From the NCBI GenBank assembly GCA_013314755.1, contig JABUFA010000001.1:87594-151593 (forward strand): a DNA stretch of 64,000 bases, written 5' to 3'. Made by a program: the position numbers and the translations under genes. Source of the DNA: Chthonomonadia bacterium. Its GTDB lineage: Bacteria > Armatimonadota > HRBIN16. The notes beneath the pieces were generated by a model. The model saw only the letters and a list, made by a program, of their open reading frames with translations. It made no database searches and was not told the origin of the DNA. How positions within the stretch are numbered: position 1 is the stretch's first letter; every line of letters starts with the position of its first letter. Shown piece by piece: positions 1-8,572 of the stretch.

Positions 1-1661
1 AGGAAGGCTTCATCCTTGCCGTGTCCAAAGCAGACCACCGTCACGGTGATACCCGCCCTGCGCAACTGCGCCGCCAGAGGAATGGCGCCCTCCTGGTCGT
101 CGCAGTCGTCGCCATCGGCAAGGATAATCATGTGTTTCAAGCGGGCACGGCTGAGCTGCAACAGTTTCGCACCCGCCTCCATGCCCGGTCGCACGTAGAT
201 ACCACCGCCGCCCGGCTGGAATGCCGCGATGGCACGCAGGATCTCTTCCTTCTTTTCGCCCACGCGCCACATCGGCACCACCGCCCGACAGTCGGAACCC
301 GCGGCGATAATGCCTACCTCATCCTGCGCCGTTAGGAGCCGCACCACCGTGGCGGCAGCGCGGTTCGCCAGCTCCATCTTGGTCGTTCCGCCCTCCGGCG
401 CTGCCATACTGCCCGAATCGTCCACCACCAGCACAATGCCAACCGAAGGGAAAGAATGGTATTTGCGCACGTCCATCGACACGGGCAGAACCTCCTCCAC
501 AGGCGTCTCGAAGTAGCCTCCCGCGCCGAAACTGTCCTCACCGCCAATCATACCAAGCCCTACGCCCAGCTCGCGCGTGGCGACCTGCAGGGCGCGCATC
601 GCCGGTATGCTCAGCTCGTAAGCGGGCACGTTGTGCAGGATAACGGCATCATAAGCCTGAATCTGCGCGGGCTGTGTCTTCATCCCCGAGGGGCTGACCA
701 CCTCCACCCGGATGCGCTGGGTTTGCGCCGCCTGCGCGAAGGGGCTGGGTCTGCCGTCGCCCGTCACGTACAGCACGCGCGGCGTGCCCTGCACCCGCAC
801 ATAGCCCGCGCCCCGGTTGTTCTGGGGATAGGTATCGGTAGATGCCAGCAGGGATACCTGATAGCGGTACTGCCCGGCGGTGTCCTCGCGGTGCGACATC
901 TGCACCAGATTCTTGCCCGGCTTGAGCTCTATTGCCTGACTCTTCACCGGCTGACCGTCGCGCAACAGCACCAGCTCCGCCGATTGCCGATGGGTGGACA
1001 TTATCCACACGCGCAGGTTGAACGGCTCGCCCTCCTTCACCAGCGTGGGGGTCTGCACCCGTTCTACCAGTGTTTCTGTGCGCACCTCGCGTGGGAAGGG
1101 AACCACGTGCACCTTCACGCCTCGTCCCGCTGCCTGCAGTACCTGGGCAACCGTGTCGCCTGCGTTGGCGTTGCCGTCGGAGAAGAGCACAATCTGTTTG
1201 CCCACGTTTTCGGGGAAGGCGGCGAGCGCCAGGCTGAGCCCCCGCCCGATGTCGGTCATTTCAGGAGAGCTGCTTGGGGGGATGTGCGTCACATCCAGCC
1301 GATTGCTCAGCGGAGCCACTATCTGCGGGTCGCTGCCGAAGACGATGATGCCTGCCATATCGTCCTCGCGCATCTGGCGCACGGCATCCCGGATGAAACG
1401 CAGGGCGGATTCGCGCTGTTGCGGGTCTACACTGGCACTTCCGTCCACCACGAAGAACACCGCCTGCGCGGTGCTGGTGCGCACCCAGCGGATGCCTGCG
1501 AGTGCGAGAATAATCAGCGTCACCAGCAGGAGCCGAAGCCACAACGATGCCCGCATCTGCCAGCGCGGCAGAGCCGCCATGCTATAGCGATGCACCCACC
1601 AGAAGAAGGGCAGGGTCGCCAGCAGTAACAGCATCCACGCACGCGCGAACTCCACAGGCAT
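1..1661 (-). CDS. Double-VWA membrane protein (BatA/GATase1-like), C-terminus outside window
   Basis: Read directly on the minus strand from an ATG 6 bp after the stop of the upstream O-antigen-ligase gene; about 553 codons are visible and the 3' end runs off the window. Two membrane segments (about residues 8-24 and 39-58) precede a von Willebrand A domain whose MIDAS site is D73-G-S75-A-S77 (VFFVVDGSASVD). A middle stretch resembles the glutamine-amidotransferase-like region of large VWA proteins. A second VWA domain follows with D414-D-S416-G-S418 (VLVVDDSGSM). Such proteins bind divalent metal and are thought to mediate protein contacts at the membrane; no substrate can be named. No strong ribosome site is seen, so translation may be coupled to the upstream gene. 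Confidence 0.8.
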   Translation of the reverse strand, partial: MPVEFARAWMLLLLATLPFFWWVHRYSMAALPRWQMRASLWLRLLLVTLIILALAGIRWVRTSTAQAVFFVVDGSASVDPQQRESALRFIRDAVRQMREDDMAGIIVFGSDPQIVAPLSNRLDVTHIPPSSSPEMTDIGRGLSLALAAFPENVGKQIVLFSDGNANAGDTVAQVLQAAGRGVKVHVVPFPREVRTETLVERVQTPTLVKEGEPFNLRVWIMSTHRQSAELVLLRDGQPVKSQAIELKPGKNLVQMSHREDTAGQYRYQVSLLASTDTYPQNNRGAGYVRVQGTPRVLYVTGDGRPSPFAQAAQTQRIRVEVVSPSGMKTQPAQIQAYDAVILHNVPAYELSIPAMRALQVATRELGVGLGMIGGEDSFGAGGYFETPVEEVLPVSMDVRKYHSFPSVGIVLVVDDSGSMAAPEGGTTKMELANRAAATVVRLLTAQDEVGIIAAGSDCRAVVPMWRVGEKKEEILRAIAAFQPGGGGIYVRPGMEAGAKLLQLSRARLKHMIILADGDDCDDQEGAIPLAAQLRRAGITVTVVCFGHGKDEAF

Positions 1662-1667
1662 CTCACA

Positions 1668-3752
1668 TCACCGCTGCTCCTTCAGCGCACGCGCACATTC
1701 CTCGCGCAGTGCCTCCAGCGCCCGCTCACGCTCCGGGGGACGGGACAGAGCCTGCGCCATCGGGTTGTTCTCCCGCACGGAACGGTCGGTATCCAGTATC
1801 TGCAGGGCGCGTGCGCACAGTTTCCGCGCCTCTTCCGGCTGATTGCGCGCTCTGGCAAGGCGTGCCAGCCCGGCGTAGGCGAAGGCGTAGTCCACCTCCG
1901 GTATCTCGGGAATAGCGCGTATCTGGTTGAAGACGCTCGCCTCAATATCCAGCATTCGCCGGTACACCGCCTCTGCCTGCTGAAGGTCGCCTGCTTGTTC
2001 CAGTGTCCTGCCCAGCTCCGCCATCACGCGCAGAGCGTGAGGGTCTAATTCCAGTGCACGGCGGTACGCCTCTATCGCCTTAGCAGGGTCGCCGAGCACG
2101 TCGCGATACAGGTTGCCCAGGTGATACCACGTTTTGGACATGGGCAGCACCTGTGCTGAACGACGAAGAAGGCGTGCAGCATCCTCTGCCCGCGAAGTAT
2201 CCCCCGCCCGCGCCATGCCGTAATACAGCATTCCCAGGCTGAGCAGATGGTCGCCGTTCCAGGGTTCCCAGCGCAGGGCGCGTTGAAAACCCTCCTCGTC
2301 AGGTATTCCCTGCGCCATGTCCCAGTTCGCCCTGTTTGCGCTGAGTGCACCAGCCATCCGCAGGGTGAGCACAGGCAGGGCGAGAAGTAAAAGCAGAGCG
2401 TGTGCGAAGTAGAGCCGTTTTGTCGGTGTTTTACGTTCCTCCTCCGGCGCGAAGGACATCGCCAGCATCAGCCCCACCACCGCCCAGAAGGTAAGCAGAC
2501 AGGCGACAATAGACCAGTCGGAGTCCACCAGATTACGTGCCAGCCCGGCGGCAATCGCACCTGCCAGACCGGCACGCAGGGGGCGGGCGTCCCATTCACC
2601 TGCCTGATGGGAAGCGTTCCTTTCCCGACGGAGCACCGCCCATGCCAGCGTTCCCAGCGTGCCCAGCAGGAAAAGCAGTGCGGGCACTCCCGCCTCCGTG
2701 CTGATTTGCAGGTAACTGTTGTGCGCCAGGCGGGTAAAACCGACGATGGCGTAACGTGGGTAGGCAATTTCGTACGTTCCCAGACCCGTGCCGAGTATCG
2801 GGTTCGCCTTCGCCATCCTCAGTGTGCCCTTCCACGTCCAGATGCGAAAGCCTCCTGAGTGGCTTTCTGCCTGCGCCGCCTGTGCCGTGACTCGCTGGGT
2901 GAGTGGACGCGCCGCCAGCACCGCCGTCAACACCGCTATCAGGCAGAACAGCGCAAACGTCACGGCACGCTGGCGGCTCCACGAGCGATTGAACGCCATC
3001 CAACCAGCCATCACCACCAGCGAAAGCACTGCGCAAATCGCCCCGAAGCGCGAGCCGGTGAGCAGCAGTGCACCTGTCTGAAGCCACGCACCGAAGCCTG
3101 CCAGCCAGCGGATGCTCTTGGCGTTTGGGAGAGAGGGAGGGGTGGATAGAGCGATAGCCAGCGTGACCGGCATTGTCAAACACAGGTAGCCCGCGAGAAA
3201 GTCGGGGTTGAAGAATGTTCCGAACACCCTCCAGTTCGCCACCGCGCGCACGTTCTGGGCGTATTCGCGCACGGCAACGGCGGCAGCCAGTGTGCCCCCT
3301 ATTGCCAGCGCATGAACCACCGTCACCGTCGCCTCGCCGCGCCGCTGAGAGAACAACCATGCCAGCGCAATGGCAACCACCCAGTAACTCCACGCGACCA
3401 GCGTGCCCCAGCGATACACGGAGGCGAACACCGACACCAGCAGCCACACCAGCAAAAGCACCGCCAGCACGCGCGCCTCTCGCGGCACGCTGTCGCCCAG
3501 TGCCGGCTGGCGCACTCCCTCCCACACCAGCGCAACCAGCGCCAGCAGAAGGATGCACCATACCGCCACCGACAGCATGGTGCCCGTGGTGAACAGCGCG
3601 AGGAGCACTCCACGCAGGGACGGCTCTACCGGCTCACCACCCACCTCCAGCCGACCGGTGATGAGCGGTGCCAGCACCAGTATCGCCCCTAACAGCCATG
3701 TAGACAGAGCGACTTCTTTTTGGGTTTCCTTTTTACGCGAACGTTTCTTCAT
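1668..3752 (-). CDS. O-antigen ligase/polymerase family membrane protein with C-terminal TPR repeats
   Basis: 694 residues. The first ~430 are hydrophobic with about a dozen predicted membrane segments and the Wzy_C-type core (WTWKGTLRMAKANPILGTGLG, then a loop with LAHNSYLQISTEAG), the pattern of O-antigen ligases and polymerases. The remaining ~250 residues form tetratricopeptide repeats (for example WYHLGNLYRDVLGDPAKAIE followed by a helix ending in ALELDP). The family joins or polymerises lipid-linked glycans outside the inner membrane; TPR fusions occur in Gram-negative and deep-branching phyla. It lies downstream of two GT2 glycosyltransferases, separated by a repeat-rich spacer, which fits a surface-polysaccharide role. 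The exact reaction cannot be decided from sequence. Confidence 0.85.
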   Translation of the reverse strand: MKKRSRKKETQKEVALSTWLLGAILVLAPLITGRLEVGGEPVEPSLRGVLLALFTTGTMLSVAVWCILLLALVALVWEGVRQPALGDSVPREARVLAVLLLVWLLVSVFASVYRWGTLVAWSYWVVAIALAWLFSQRRGEATVTVVHALAIGGTLAAAVAVREYAQNVRAVANWRVFGTFFNPDFLAGYLCLTMPVTLAIALSTPPSLPNAKSIRWLAGFGAWLQTGALLLTGSRFGAICAVLSLVVMAGWMAFNRSWSRQRAVTFALFCLIAVLTAVLAARPLTQRVTAQAAQAESHSGGFRIWTWKGTLRMAKANPILGTGLGTYEIAYPRYAIVGFTRLAHNSYLQISTEAGVPALLFLLGTLGTLAWAVLRRERNASHQAGEWDARPLRAGLAGAIAAGLARNLVDSDWSIVACLLTFWAVVGLMLAMSFAPEEERKTPTKRLYFAHALLLLLALPVLTLRMAGALSANRANWDMAQGIPDEEGFQRALRWEPWNGDHLLSLGMLYYGMARAGDTSRAEDAARLLRRSAQVLPMSKTWYHLGNLYRDVLGDPAKAIEAYRRALELDPHALRVMAELGRTLEQAGDLQQAEAVYRRMLDIEASVFNQIRAIPEIPEVDYAFAYAGLARLARARNQPEEARKLCARALQILDTDRSVRENNPMAQALSRPPERERALEALREECARALKEQR

Positions 3753-3775
3753 GATGGCACTCTGTTATCAACCCC

Positions 3776-4190
3776 TCTTCTGACCTCTCCCCGACGCGGG
3801 GAGAGGTGCATCTCCCGATGAACCGTTCGCAGGGGCAACCCTTGTGGTTGCCCACTGAGAAGCAAAACAGCCCCACCTGACCTCCCCGCAGGCGGGAAAG
3901 CCCTCACCCTGACCCTCTCCCACAAGGAGAGGGAATGTCCCCCTGCTTGCGGGGGACGACAGGGGGGCTGACAACACCTGAAAAAGCGAAAACCCCTCTC
4001 CCGTCCTCTCCCCGACGCGGGGAGAGGCAGGCTCCCCTTCCCTCGCAGGGAAGGGGCTGGGGGTTAGGTTGCGCTACTGAAACCCCTCTTCTGACCTCTC
4101 CCCGACGCGGGGAGAGGCAGTGCGCCCCTTCTTCGCAGGGAAGGGGTTGGGGGTTAGGTCTGTCGCTCCCCCTTCCTTACCTGCCCGCAA
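3776..4190. repeat. Intergenic cluster of modular short repeats (cluster 1)
   Basis: Non-coding spacer between the GT2 and O-antigen-ligase genes. It consists of short repeat modules found elsewhere in the window. The self-complementary CCTCTCCCC...GGGGAGAGG unit is present at 3784-3806, 4005-4027 and 4095-4117. An AGGGGCAACCC...GGTTGCCC unit lies at 3831-3853, a CACCTGACCTCCCCGCAGG unit at 3873-3891, and a CCCTCACCCTGACCCTCTCC unit at 3901-3933. A 'ccttccc...gggaaggggttgggggttaggt'-type unit occurs twice near 4035-4072 and 4123-4160. Most units can fold into hairpins. No gene is supported here. Confidence 0.85.
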
Positions 4191-4192
4191 GT

Positions 4193-5089
4193 TCACTTCC
4201 CCAGCAGCTTCAGCCGAATGGCTATCAGATGATTGCGCGCCACCAGCAGGTTTGCTCTCAGCCACAAGCCCAGCGGGATGAGCACCCGGCTCCAGATGGG
4301 CAGGCGGCGCGCGTAGTGCTTCTGAAAAAACAGCCGGTGACTGCGGTGAAACTGTCGGATCATCGCGTTGACCGCCCTGTCGGTGCTTCGCCCGATGGCG
4401 TGAGTGACGATTGCTTCAGGGTGGTATATTACCTTCCAGCCCGCTTCATGCGCTCGCCAGCACAGGTCCACATCCTCGCAGTACATGAAAAACTGTTCGT
4501 CGAACCCGCCCAGCTGGTCCCATGTTTCCCGCCGTATCATCATGGCACAGCCCGACACCCAGTCCACCTCTATCGTGTGGGCGTGGTCAAAGTCGGTCAT
4601 CAGGTAATCGCGCACAAAGCGGTTCTGCGGAAACAGCCGTCCCAGAAAGGTGTTGCGAAACAGCCCCGCCTCGTACACGGGGAAGCGTCGGCAGGAGTAT
4701 TGCAGGGAACCGTCGGGGTTCAGCACCTTGGGCGCGACGATGCCGACCTCGGGATGGGCGTCGGCGTAGTCCACCAGCGCTTTGAGTGCGCCCGGATGCG
4801 CTTTGGCGTCCGAGTTCAACAACATCAGATAACGTCCCTTTGCGACCTGTGCTGCGCGGTTGTGTGCCTTACCAAAGCCCTCGTTCAGCCGGTTCTCAAT
4901 CAGCTTTACCTCGGGGAACTCGCGTTTCACCATTGCCACGCTGTCGTCCCAGGAGGCGTTATCCACCACGATAATCTCCACCTGCACGCCCGGATGCAGG
5001 GAGGGGTGAAGCGAACGCAGGCACTCGCGCAGGTCGTCGCGCGTGTTCCAGTTGACGATAATCACGCTCACATCAGGCTTTTCGTTCAC
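4193..5089 (-). CDS. Family 2 glycosyltransferase (rhamnosyltransferase-like)
   Basis: GT-A-fold inverting glycosyltransferase. The N-terminal strand DVSVIIVNWNT and VDNASWDDS are the nucleotide-sugar binding signatures, LLNSDA is the metal/nucleotide acidic motif, and the acceptor-side ED motif is MYCEDVDLCWRAHEAG. The C-terminal end is positively charged and hydrophobic, suggesting membrane association. I prefer the GTG start at 5089 because a GAGGGG ribosome site sits 7 bases upstream and the protein then begins just before the first beta-strand. A TTG at 5116 would add nine residues. It overlaps the preceding GT2 gene by 17 bp, so the two are cotranscribed paralogues. The sugar and acceptor are unknown. 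Confidence 0.88.
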   Translation of the reverse strand: MNEKPDVSVIIVNWNTRDDLRECLRSLHPSLHPGVQVEIIVVDNASWDDSVAMVKREFPEVKLIENRLNEGFGKAHNRAAQVAKGRYLMLLNSDAKAHPGALKALVDYADAHPEVGIVAPKVLNPDGSLQYSCRRFPVYEAGLFRNTFLGRLFPQNRFVRDYLMTDFDHAHTIEVDWVSGCAMMIRRETWDQLGGFDEQFFMYCEDVDLCWRAHEAGWKVIYHPEAIVTHAIGRSTDRAVNAMIRQFHRSHRLFFQKHYARRLPIWSRVLIPLGLWLRANLLVARNHLIAIRLKLLGK

Positions 5090-5951
5090 TTTGCCACCCC
5101 TCGCGTCCTCTGCCAAGCGTCCTCAGCCAGGCGTTGCAGGTAATGCTCCACAGAATCAGCCCATATATCGGCAGGGGAAGCCGCTGTCGGTAGTGCTTCT
5201 GGTAAAACTTCTGCAGTGACCGATGCGATTCCCATATCATCTGCGGGCGCACCTGCCGGGTACTTGCCCCACCGTGATGGATGACCACCACGCCGGGATG
5301 GAAATATATCTTCCAGCCCATCTTTTTCGCCCGGTAGCACCAGTCCACCTCGTTGAAGAAGATGGGGAACCGTTCGTCCATCAGTCCCACCTCCTCCACT
5401 GCCCTGCGGGACAGCATCAGGAACGTGCCCATCGGCTGGTCTACCTCGGCGATGTGGTCATAGGTAAACCACGTCATGCGGTATGCCCCGAACCGGCGCG
5501 AGCGGGGAAACAGCCTCGCCAGTCCCAAATACTCCCACATCACCGCTTCGGGTTCCGGGAAGCCTCGCACCGACGCCTGCACACGCCCGTCGGGATGCAC
5601 CAGCTTCGCGCCAAGCGCTGCGGCTTCGGGGTGTTCGCGAAGGAACTGCACGGCGGTATCCAGCGCCCCCTCGGTGACCTCTGTGTCGGCGTTGAGCAGA
5701 AGCAGGTATTCGCCCTGTGCCTTCTGCATCAGCAGGTTGTTGCCCGCGGCGTAGCCCAGGTTGCTCTCCGAAGCTATCAGGTGCACCTCGGCGAACTCCT
5801 GCCGAACCATCTCCGCGCTGCCATCGCGCGAGGCATTATCCAGCACCCACACCTCCATCGGCTCGGAAAGGGGATAGCACCGCAGTGAGCGCAGGCATGC
5901 CCTCAGCAGGTCGCGCGTGTTCCAGTTGACGATAAGGATGGAGAGGGTCAT
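5073..5951 (-). CDS. Family 2 glycosyltransferase (rhamnosyltransferase-like)
   Basis: 292 residues with the same layout as its downstream paralogue: MTLSILIVNWNTRDLLRACL at the N-terminus, VLDNASRDGS, LLLNADTEV as the acidic metal-binding motif, and FFNEVDWCYRAKKMGW near the acceptor site. The ATG overlaps the TGA of the HAD phosphatase gene (ATGA), so translation is coupled. The pair probably adds successive sugars to the same lipid-linked glycan. The family assignment is firm; the donor specificity is not visible. Confidence 0.9.
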   Translation of the reverse strand: MTLSILIVNWNTRDLLRACLRSLRCYPLSEPMEVWVLDNASRDGSAEMVRQEFAEVHLIASESNLGYAAGNNLLMQKAQGEYLLLLNADTEVTEGALDTAVQFLREHPEAAALGAKLVHPDGRVQASVRGFPEPEAVMWEYLGLARLFPRSRRFGAYRMTWFTYDHIAEVDQPMGTFLMLSRRAVEEVGLMDERFPIFFNEVDWCYRAKKMGWKIYFHPGVVVIHHGGASTRQVRPQMIWESHRSLQKFYQKHYRQRLPLPIYGLILWSITCNAWLRTLGRGREGWQSERKA

Positions 5952-6604
5952 AGCAGTTCTCTCAGCTCCCGCACCAGCACATCGGGCGGATGATTGCGGA
6001 AGGGATTAATGGGCACGTCGCGCCGCCAGATACCCACCGTACGACAGCCCGCACACCTGCCCGCCTCCACGTCCATCCAGTAATCGCCCACCACCACGCA
6101 CCGCTCCGGTGCAATCTGCCACTCCTGCAGGGCGACGAGCACGTGCTCTGGATGCGGTTTAACCTTCTGCACGTCGTCGCGGCTGACCAGCAGGTCATAG
6201 GGTATCTGCAGCTGTTCCAGGGTTCGCAGGGATACCTGTCGGTCGTTGCGGGTGATGATGCCGATGCGCACTTCCGTTGCCTTCAGCGCGTTCAGCAGGT
6301 CGGTCATGCCCGGTACCGGGCGTGGGGTCGCGCAGTAAGCCATTTCCATCGCCTGCAGGCGGGCAAGCGCGCGCCTGCGAAACTCCTCCGCCTGCTCGGG
6401 TCTGCCAGCAGAGCGCAACTCGCTCGCCGCCTTCTCCACCGCGCCAAGCACATCCAGCGACTGCAAAGGCTGAGGGTCCAGCCCGTATTCGGCAACCAGC
6501 TTCAGCGTCGCCTCGCGCAGTTTGGAGAAGTCGATATCCGTCTCGGCGAGCGTGCCGTCCAGGTCAAACAGTACCGCCTGTGCGTTCTGGAAGATTACGT
6601 GCAT
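5948..6604 (-). CDS. HAD-superfamily phosphatase (phosphoglycolate/beta-phosphoglucomutase type)
   Basis: 218 residues. Motif I is LFDLDGTLAE with nucleophile D14 and acid D16; motif II is IGIITRNDR; motif III/IV is KPHPEHVLVAL followed by VVVGDYWMDVEAG. The helical cap between residues ~20 and 95 is typical of phosphoglycolate-phosphatase-like HADs. It heads a three-gene run with two glycosyltransferases, so a sugar-phosphate substrate is plausible, but the family is promiscuous. A TATAAT box ends 6 bases before the ATG, and there is no ribosome site, which suggests a leaderless transcript. Confidence 0.88.
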   Translation of the reverse strand: MHVIFQNAQAVLFDLDGTLAETDIDFSKLREATLKLVAEYGLDPQPLQSLDVLGAVEKAASELRSAGRPEQAEEFRRRALARLQAMEMAYCATPRPVPGMTDLLNALKATEVRIGIITRNDRQVSLRTLEQLQIPYDLLVSRDDVQKVKPHPEHVLVALQEWQIAPERCVVVGDYWMDVEAGRCAGCRTVGIWRRDVPINPFRNHPPDVLVRELRELL

Positions 6605-6610
6605 ACCCCG

Positions 6611-6616
6611 ATTATA
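6611..6616 (-). promoter_or_regulatory. Minus-10 box of HAD-GT2 operon, probably leaderless
   Basis: Perfect TATAAT on the minus strand with only 6 bases to the ATG at 6604. A weak -35 (TTCCTG, 6634-6639) is 17 bp upstream. Initiation about 7 bases after the box would place the first nucleotide at or next to the start codon. Confidence 0.55.
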
Positions 6617-6687
6617 CCAGATGCACGGCGAAGCAGGAACTGCCTGCCCTCCCTGCGAACCTTTCCCCTGCGAAAGGAGGAAATGGG

Positions 6688-7071
6688 ATGAGCAAACAGG
6701 TCATCAGCACAGCAGATGCCCCCGCCGCGATCGGACCCTACTCGCAGGCGATTCGGGCGGGGAATATGCTTTTCGTGTCGGGACAGATACCCCTGAATCC
6801 CCAGACGGGCGAGATGGTAGGCGCAACCGCCGCCGAACAGGCGCGACAGGTGCTGAACAATCTGAAAGCGATTCTGCAGGCGGCGGGCACATCGCTGGAC
6901 AACGTGGTGAAGACGACCATTTTCCTCACCGACCTGACACAGTTCGCCGAAGTGAACGCTGTCTACGCCGAGTTCTTCCCTCAGAATCCACCGGCGCGTT
7001 CAACGGTGCAGGTTTCCGCCCTGCCGCGCGGGGCGCAGGTAGAGATTGAGGCGATAGCCATCATCCCGTAG
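6688..7071 (+). CDS. ridA: RidA family enamine/imine deaminase
   Basis: 127 residues. RidA hydrolyses reactive 2-aminoacrylate and related enamines released by PLP enzymes such as threonine dehydratase, protecting other PLP enzymes. The YjgF/RidA signature is visible: AIGPYSQAI at the N-terminus, LFVSGQIPLNP, then VVKTTIFLTDL, and the C-terminal RSTVQVSALPRGAQVEIE with the conserved substrate-binding arginine. Start ATG 6688 has AGGAGG 8 bases upstream; the longer open frame upstream is not coding. Proximity to branched-chain amino acid genes fits its known link to isoleucine synthesis. It converges with the flavoprotein gene. Confidence 0.95.
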   Translation: MSKQVISTADAPAAIGPYSQAIRAGNMLFVSGQIPLNPQTGEMVGATAAEQARQVLNNLKAILQAAGTSLDNVVKTTIFLTDLTQFAEVNAVYAEFFPQNPPARSTVQVSALPRGAQVEIEAIAIIP

Positions 7072-7095
7072 GGGCGACAGCCCCGTCGCCCCTAC
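7068..7095. terminator. Bidirectional hairpin spanning both convergent stop codons
   Basis: An 11-bp perfect stem GTAGGGGCGAC/GTCGCCCCTAC with a 6-base loop. The TAG of ridA and the TAG of the opposing flavoprotein gene both lie inside the stem arms. There is no long T-run on either side, so it is a strong hairpin but not a textbook intrinsic terminator. It resembles the AGGGGCAACC repeat module seen elsewhere. Confidence 0.65.
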
Positions 7096-8447
7096 GTCCG
7101 CGCCGCCTCGTGCAGTACCTCTATCATGGTGGGATGGGCGGGGAACAGTGACGCCAGGGTCTCCACCGTCGCGCCCAGCGCCATCGCTGCTGCCAGCGGC
7201 GCCAGCACGTCCGCCGCGTGTGCCCCGATTGCCGCGCCGCCCAGAAGCCTGCCTGTCGCCCTTTCCACCACCAGCTTGACGAACCCCTCGCTCTCGCCCA
7301 GCAGTTGCGCCTTGAGGGTGTCGGCGTAGCGGGCGCGGAGCACCTGAACTACCATTCCCTGCTGGCGTGCCTGCGCTTCGGTGATGCCTACCTGTGCCAC
7401 CTGCGGCTGGGTGTACACCGCTTCCACCACCAGGTCGGGGCGGAAGGGAGCAGTTGCCAGGCCAAGCGCGTGACGCACCGCCACTCGCGCCTGCGCCCAG
7501 CCGCGATTGAGGGTGAACGGCGGTCCGGCGGAGTCACCGGCGACGTAGATGTGCCCAACGGACGACTGCATGAACTCGTTCACCACAACGCCCTGTGCAT
7601 CGGTCTTTATCCCTGCCGATTCGAGGTTCAACCGCGCCAGGTCCGCCCGTCTGCCGATGGCAACGAAGGCGTGCGAGCCTTCTATCACCGTGCCGTCTGC
7701 CAGCCTGACCTGTACGCCCCCATCGGTAGCGGTCACGCTCTCCACCGGAGAGGAGAGCAGAATCTCTATACCCATCTGGCGGAAGGCGTGTTCGAGTTCT
7801 TTCGAAACCTCCTCATCGGCGCGAGGCAGAAGACGAGGCATATCGGTGATAACCGTCACTTCTGAACCGAGTGTGCGGAACAGGTAGGCGAACTCGCTTC
7901 CGGTGACTCCACCGCCTACCATCACCATCCGCTCGGGCAGGGTCTGCAGAGTGCTGGCGAAGCGGGGTGCAAGGATGCGTTTGCCGTCGGGTTTCATGCT
8001 GGGTGGAAAGATGGGTACTGAACCGGTGGCAACCAGCGCAAGGTCGAAGGTTATCTCCTGCTCGCCGGCGCCCTCGCTCTGCACCTTCAGCCTGTGCGGG
8101 TCTGCAAAGGAAGCCACACCTGTTATCACCTGCACTCCCGCCTGCTGTAACGCCTCGCGCTGATGCTCACCCCACTGGCGGGTGCGCTGGCGGATGCGCT
8201 CCATCAGGTCGGCGAGATGGACAGGGGAAGCCTGAACGTTCACCCCGCGATGCTGAGCATAACACCCGTCGCGCAGGGTGTCTGCCGCCGTCAGCAGTAC
8301 CTTGCTCGGAACGAGGCTATCCCATGTGGTGCGGCCGCCGATTTCGCTCTCGCTAATCAAGGTTACCTCTGCTCCCCCTTTAGTCGCCTCCAGCGCAGCG
8401 AACACACCCACCGCGCCGCCCCCAATGATGACAAACCGTTTGGGCAT
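7092..8447 (-). CDS. FAD-dependent disulfide-reductase homologue lacking redox cysteines (LpdA-like quinone reductase?)
   Basis: 451 residues. FAD-binding MPKRFVIIGGGAVGV at the N-terminus, the NAD(P) motif VMVGGGVTGSEFAYLF, the second FAD motif IYVAGDSAG and the dimerisation-domain FPAHPTMIEVLHEA place it in the dihydrolipoamide/mercuric reductase family. The usual CxxxxC active-site pair before PSK is absent: the site reads GGRTTWDSLVPSK. It therefore cannot carry out normal disulfide chemistry. Mycobacterial LpdA, a quinone reductase, shows a similar loss. Start ATG 8447 has GGAGGTGA 7 bases upstream; an upstream extension is rejected. The electron acceptor is unknown. Confidence 0.85.
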   Translation of the reverse strand: MPKRFVIIGGGAVGVFAALEATKGGAEVTLISESEIGGRTTWDSLVPSKVLLTAADTLRDGCYAQHRGVNVQASPVHLADLMERIRQRTRQWGEHQREALQQAGVQVITGVASFADPHRLKVQSEGAGEQEITFDLALVATGSVPIFPPSMKPDGKRILAPRFASTLQTLPERMVMVGGGVTGSEFAYLFRTLGSEVTVITDMPRLLPRADEEVSKELEHAFRQMGIEILLSSPVESVTATDGGVQVRLADGTVIEGSHAFVAIGRRADLARLNLESAGIKTDAQGVVVNEFMQSSVGHIYVAGDSAGPPFTLNRGWAQARVAVRHALGLATAPFRPDLVVEAVYTQPQVAQVGITEAQARQQGMVVQVLRARYADTLKAQLLGESEGFVKLVVERATGRLLGGAAIGAHAADVLAPLAAAMALGATVETLASLFPAHPTMIEVLHEAART

Positions 8448-8572
8448 GTGTCTCACCTCCACCGTTCTCACAGGATTGGACTCCGCAAAGGGGGCGGAAG
8501 ATTCTGGGACACCGGAAGGCAGACCTTCTGGGAAGCCAGACACCCCGCCTGACCTCTCAGCAAACGGGATGG

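Noticed and set aside
456-1628. 390-codon plus-strand open frame at the left end
   Set aside because: Antisense to the double-VWA gene, which is open through the same interval and shows two MIDAS motifs.
3776-4190. Possible CRISPR array
   Set aside because: Repeats are of several types, unevenly spaced and often adjacent, with no constant spacer length and no cas genes.
6277-6687. Long N-terminal extension of RidA
   Set aside because: Antisense to the HAD phosphatase; RidA is complete from the ATG at 6688 with a strong ribosome site.
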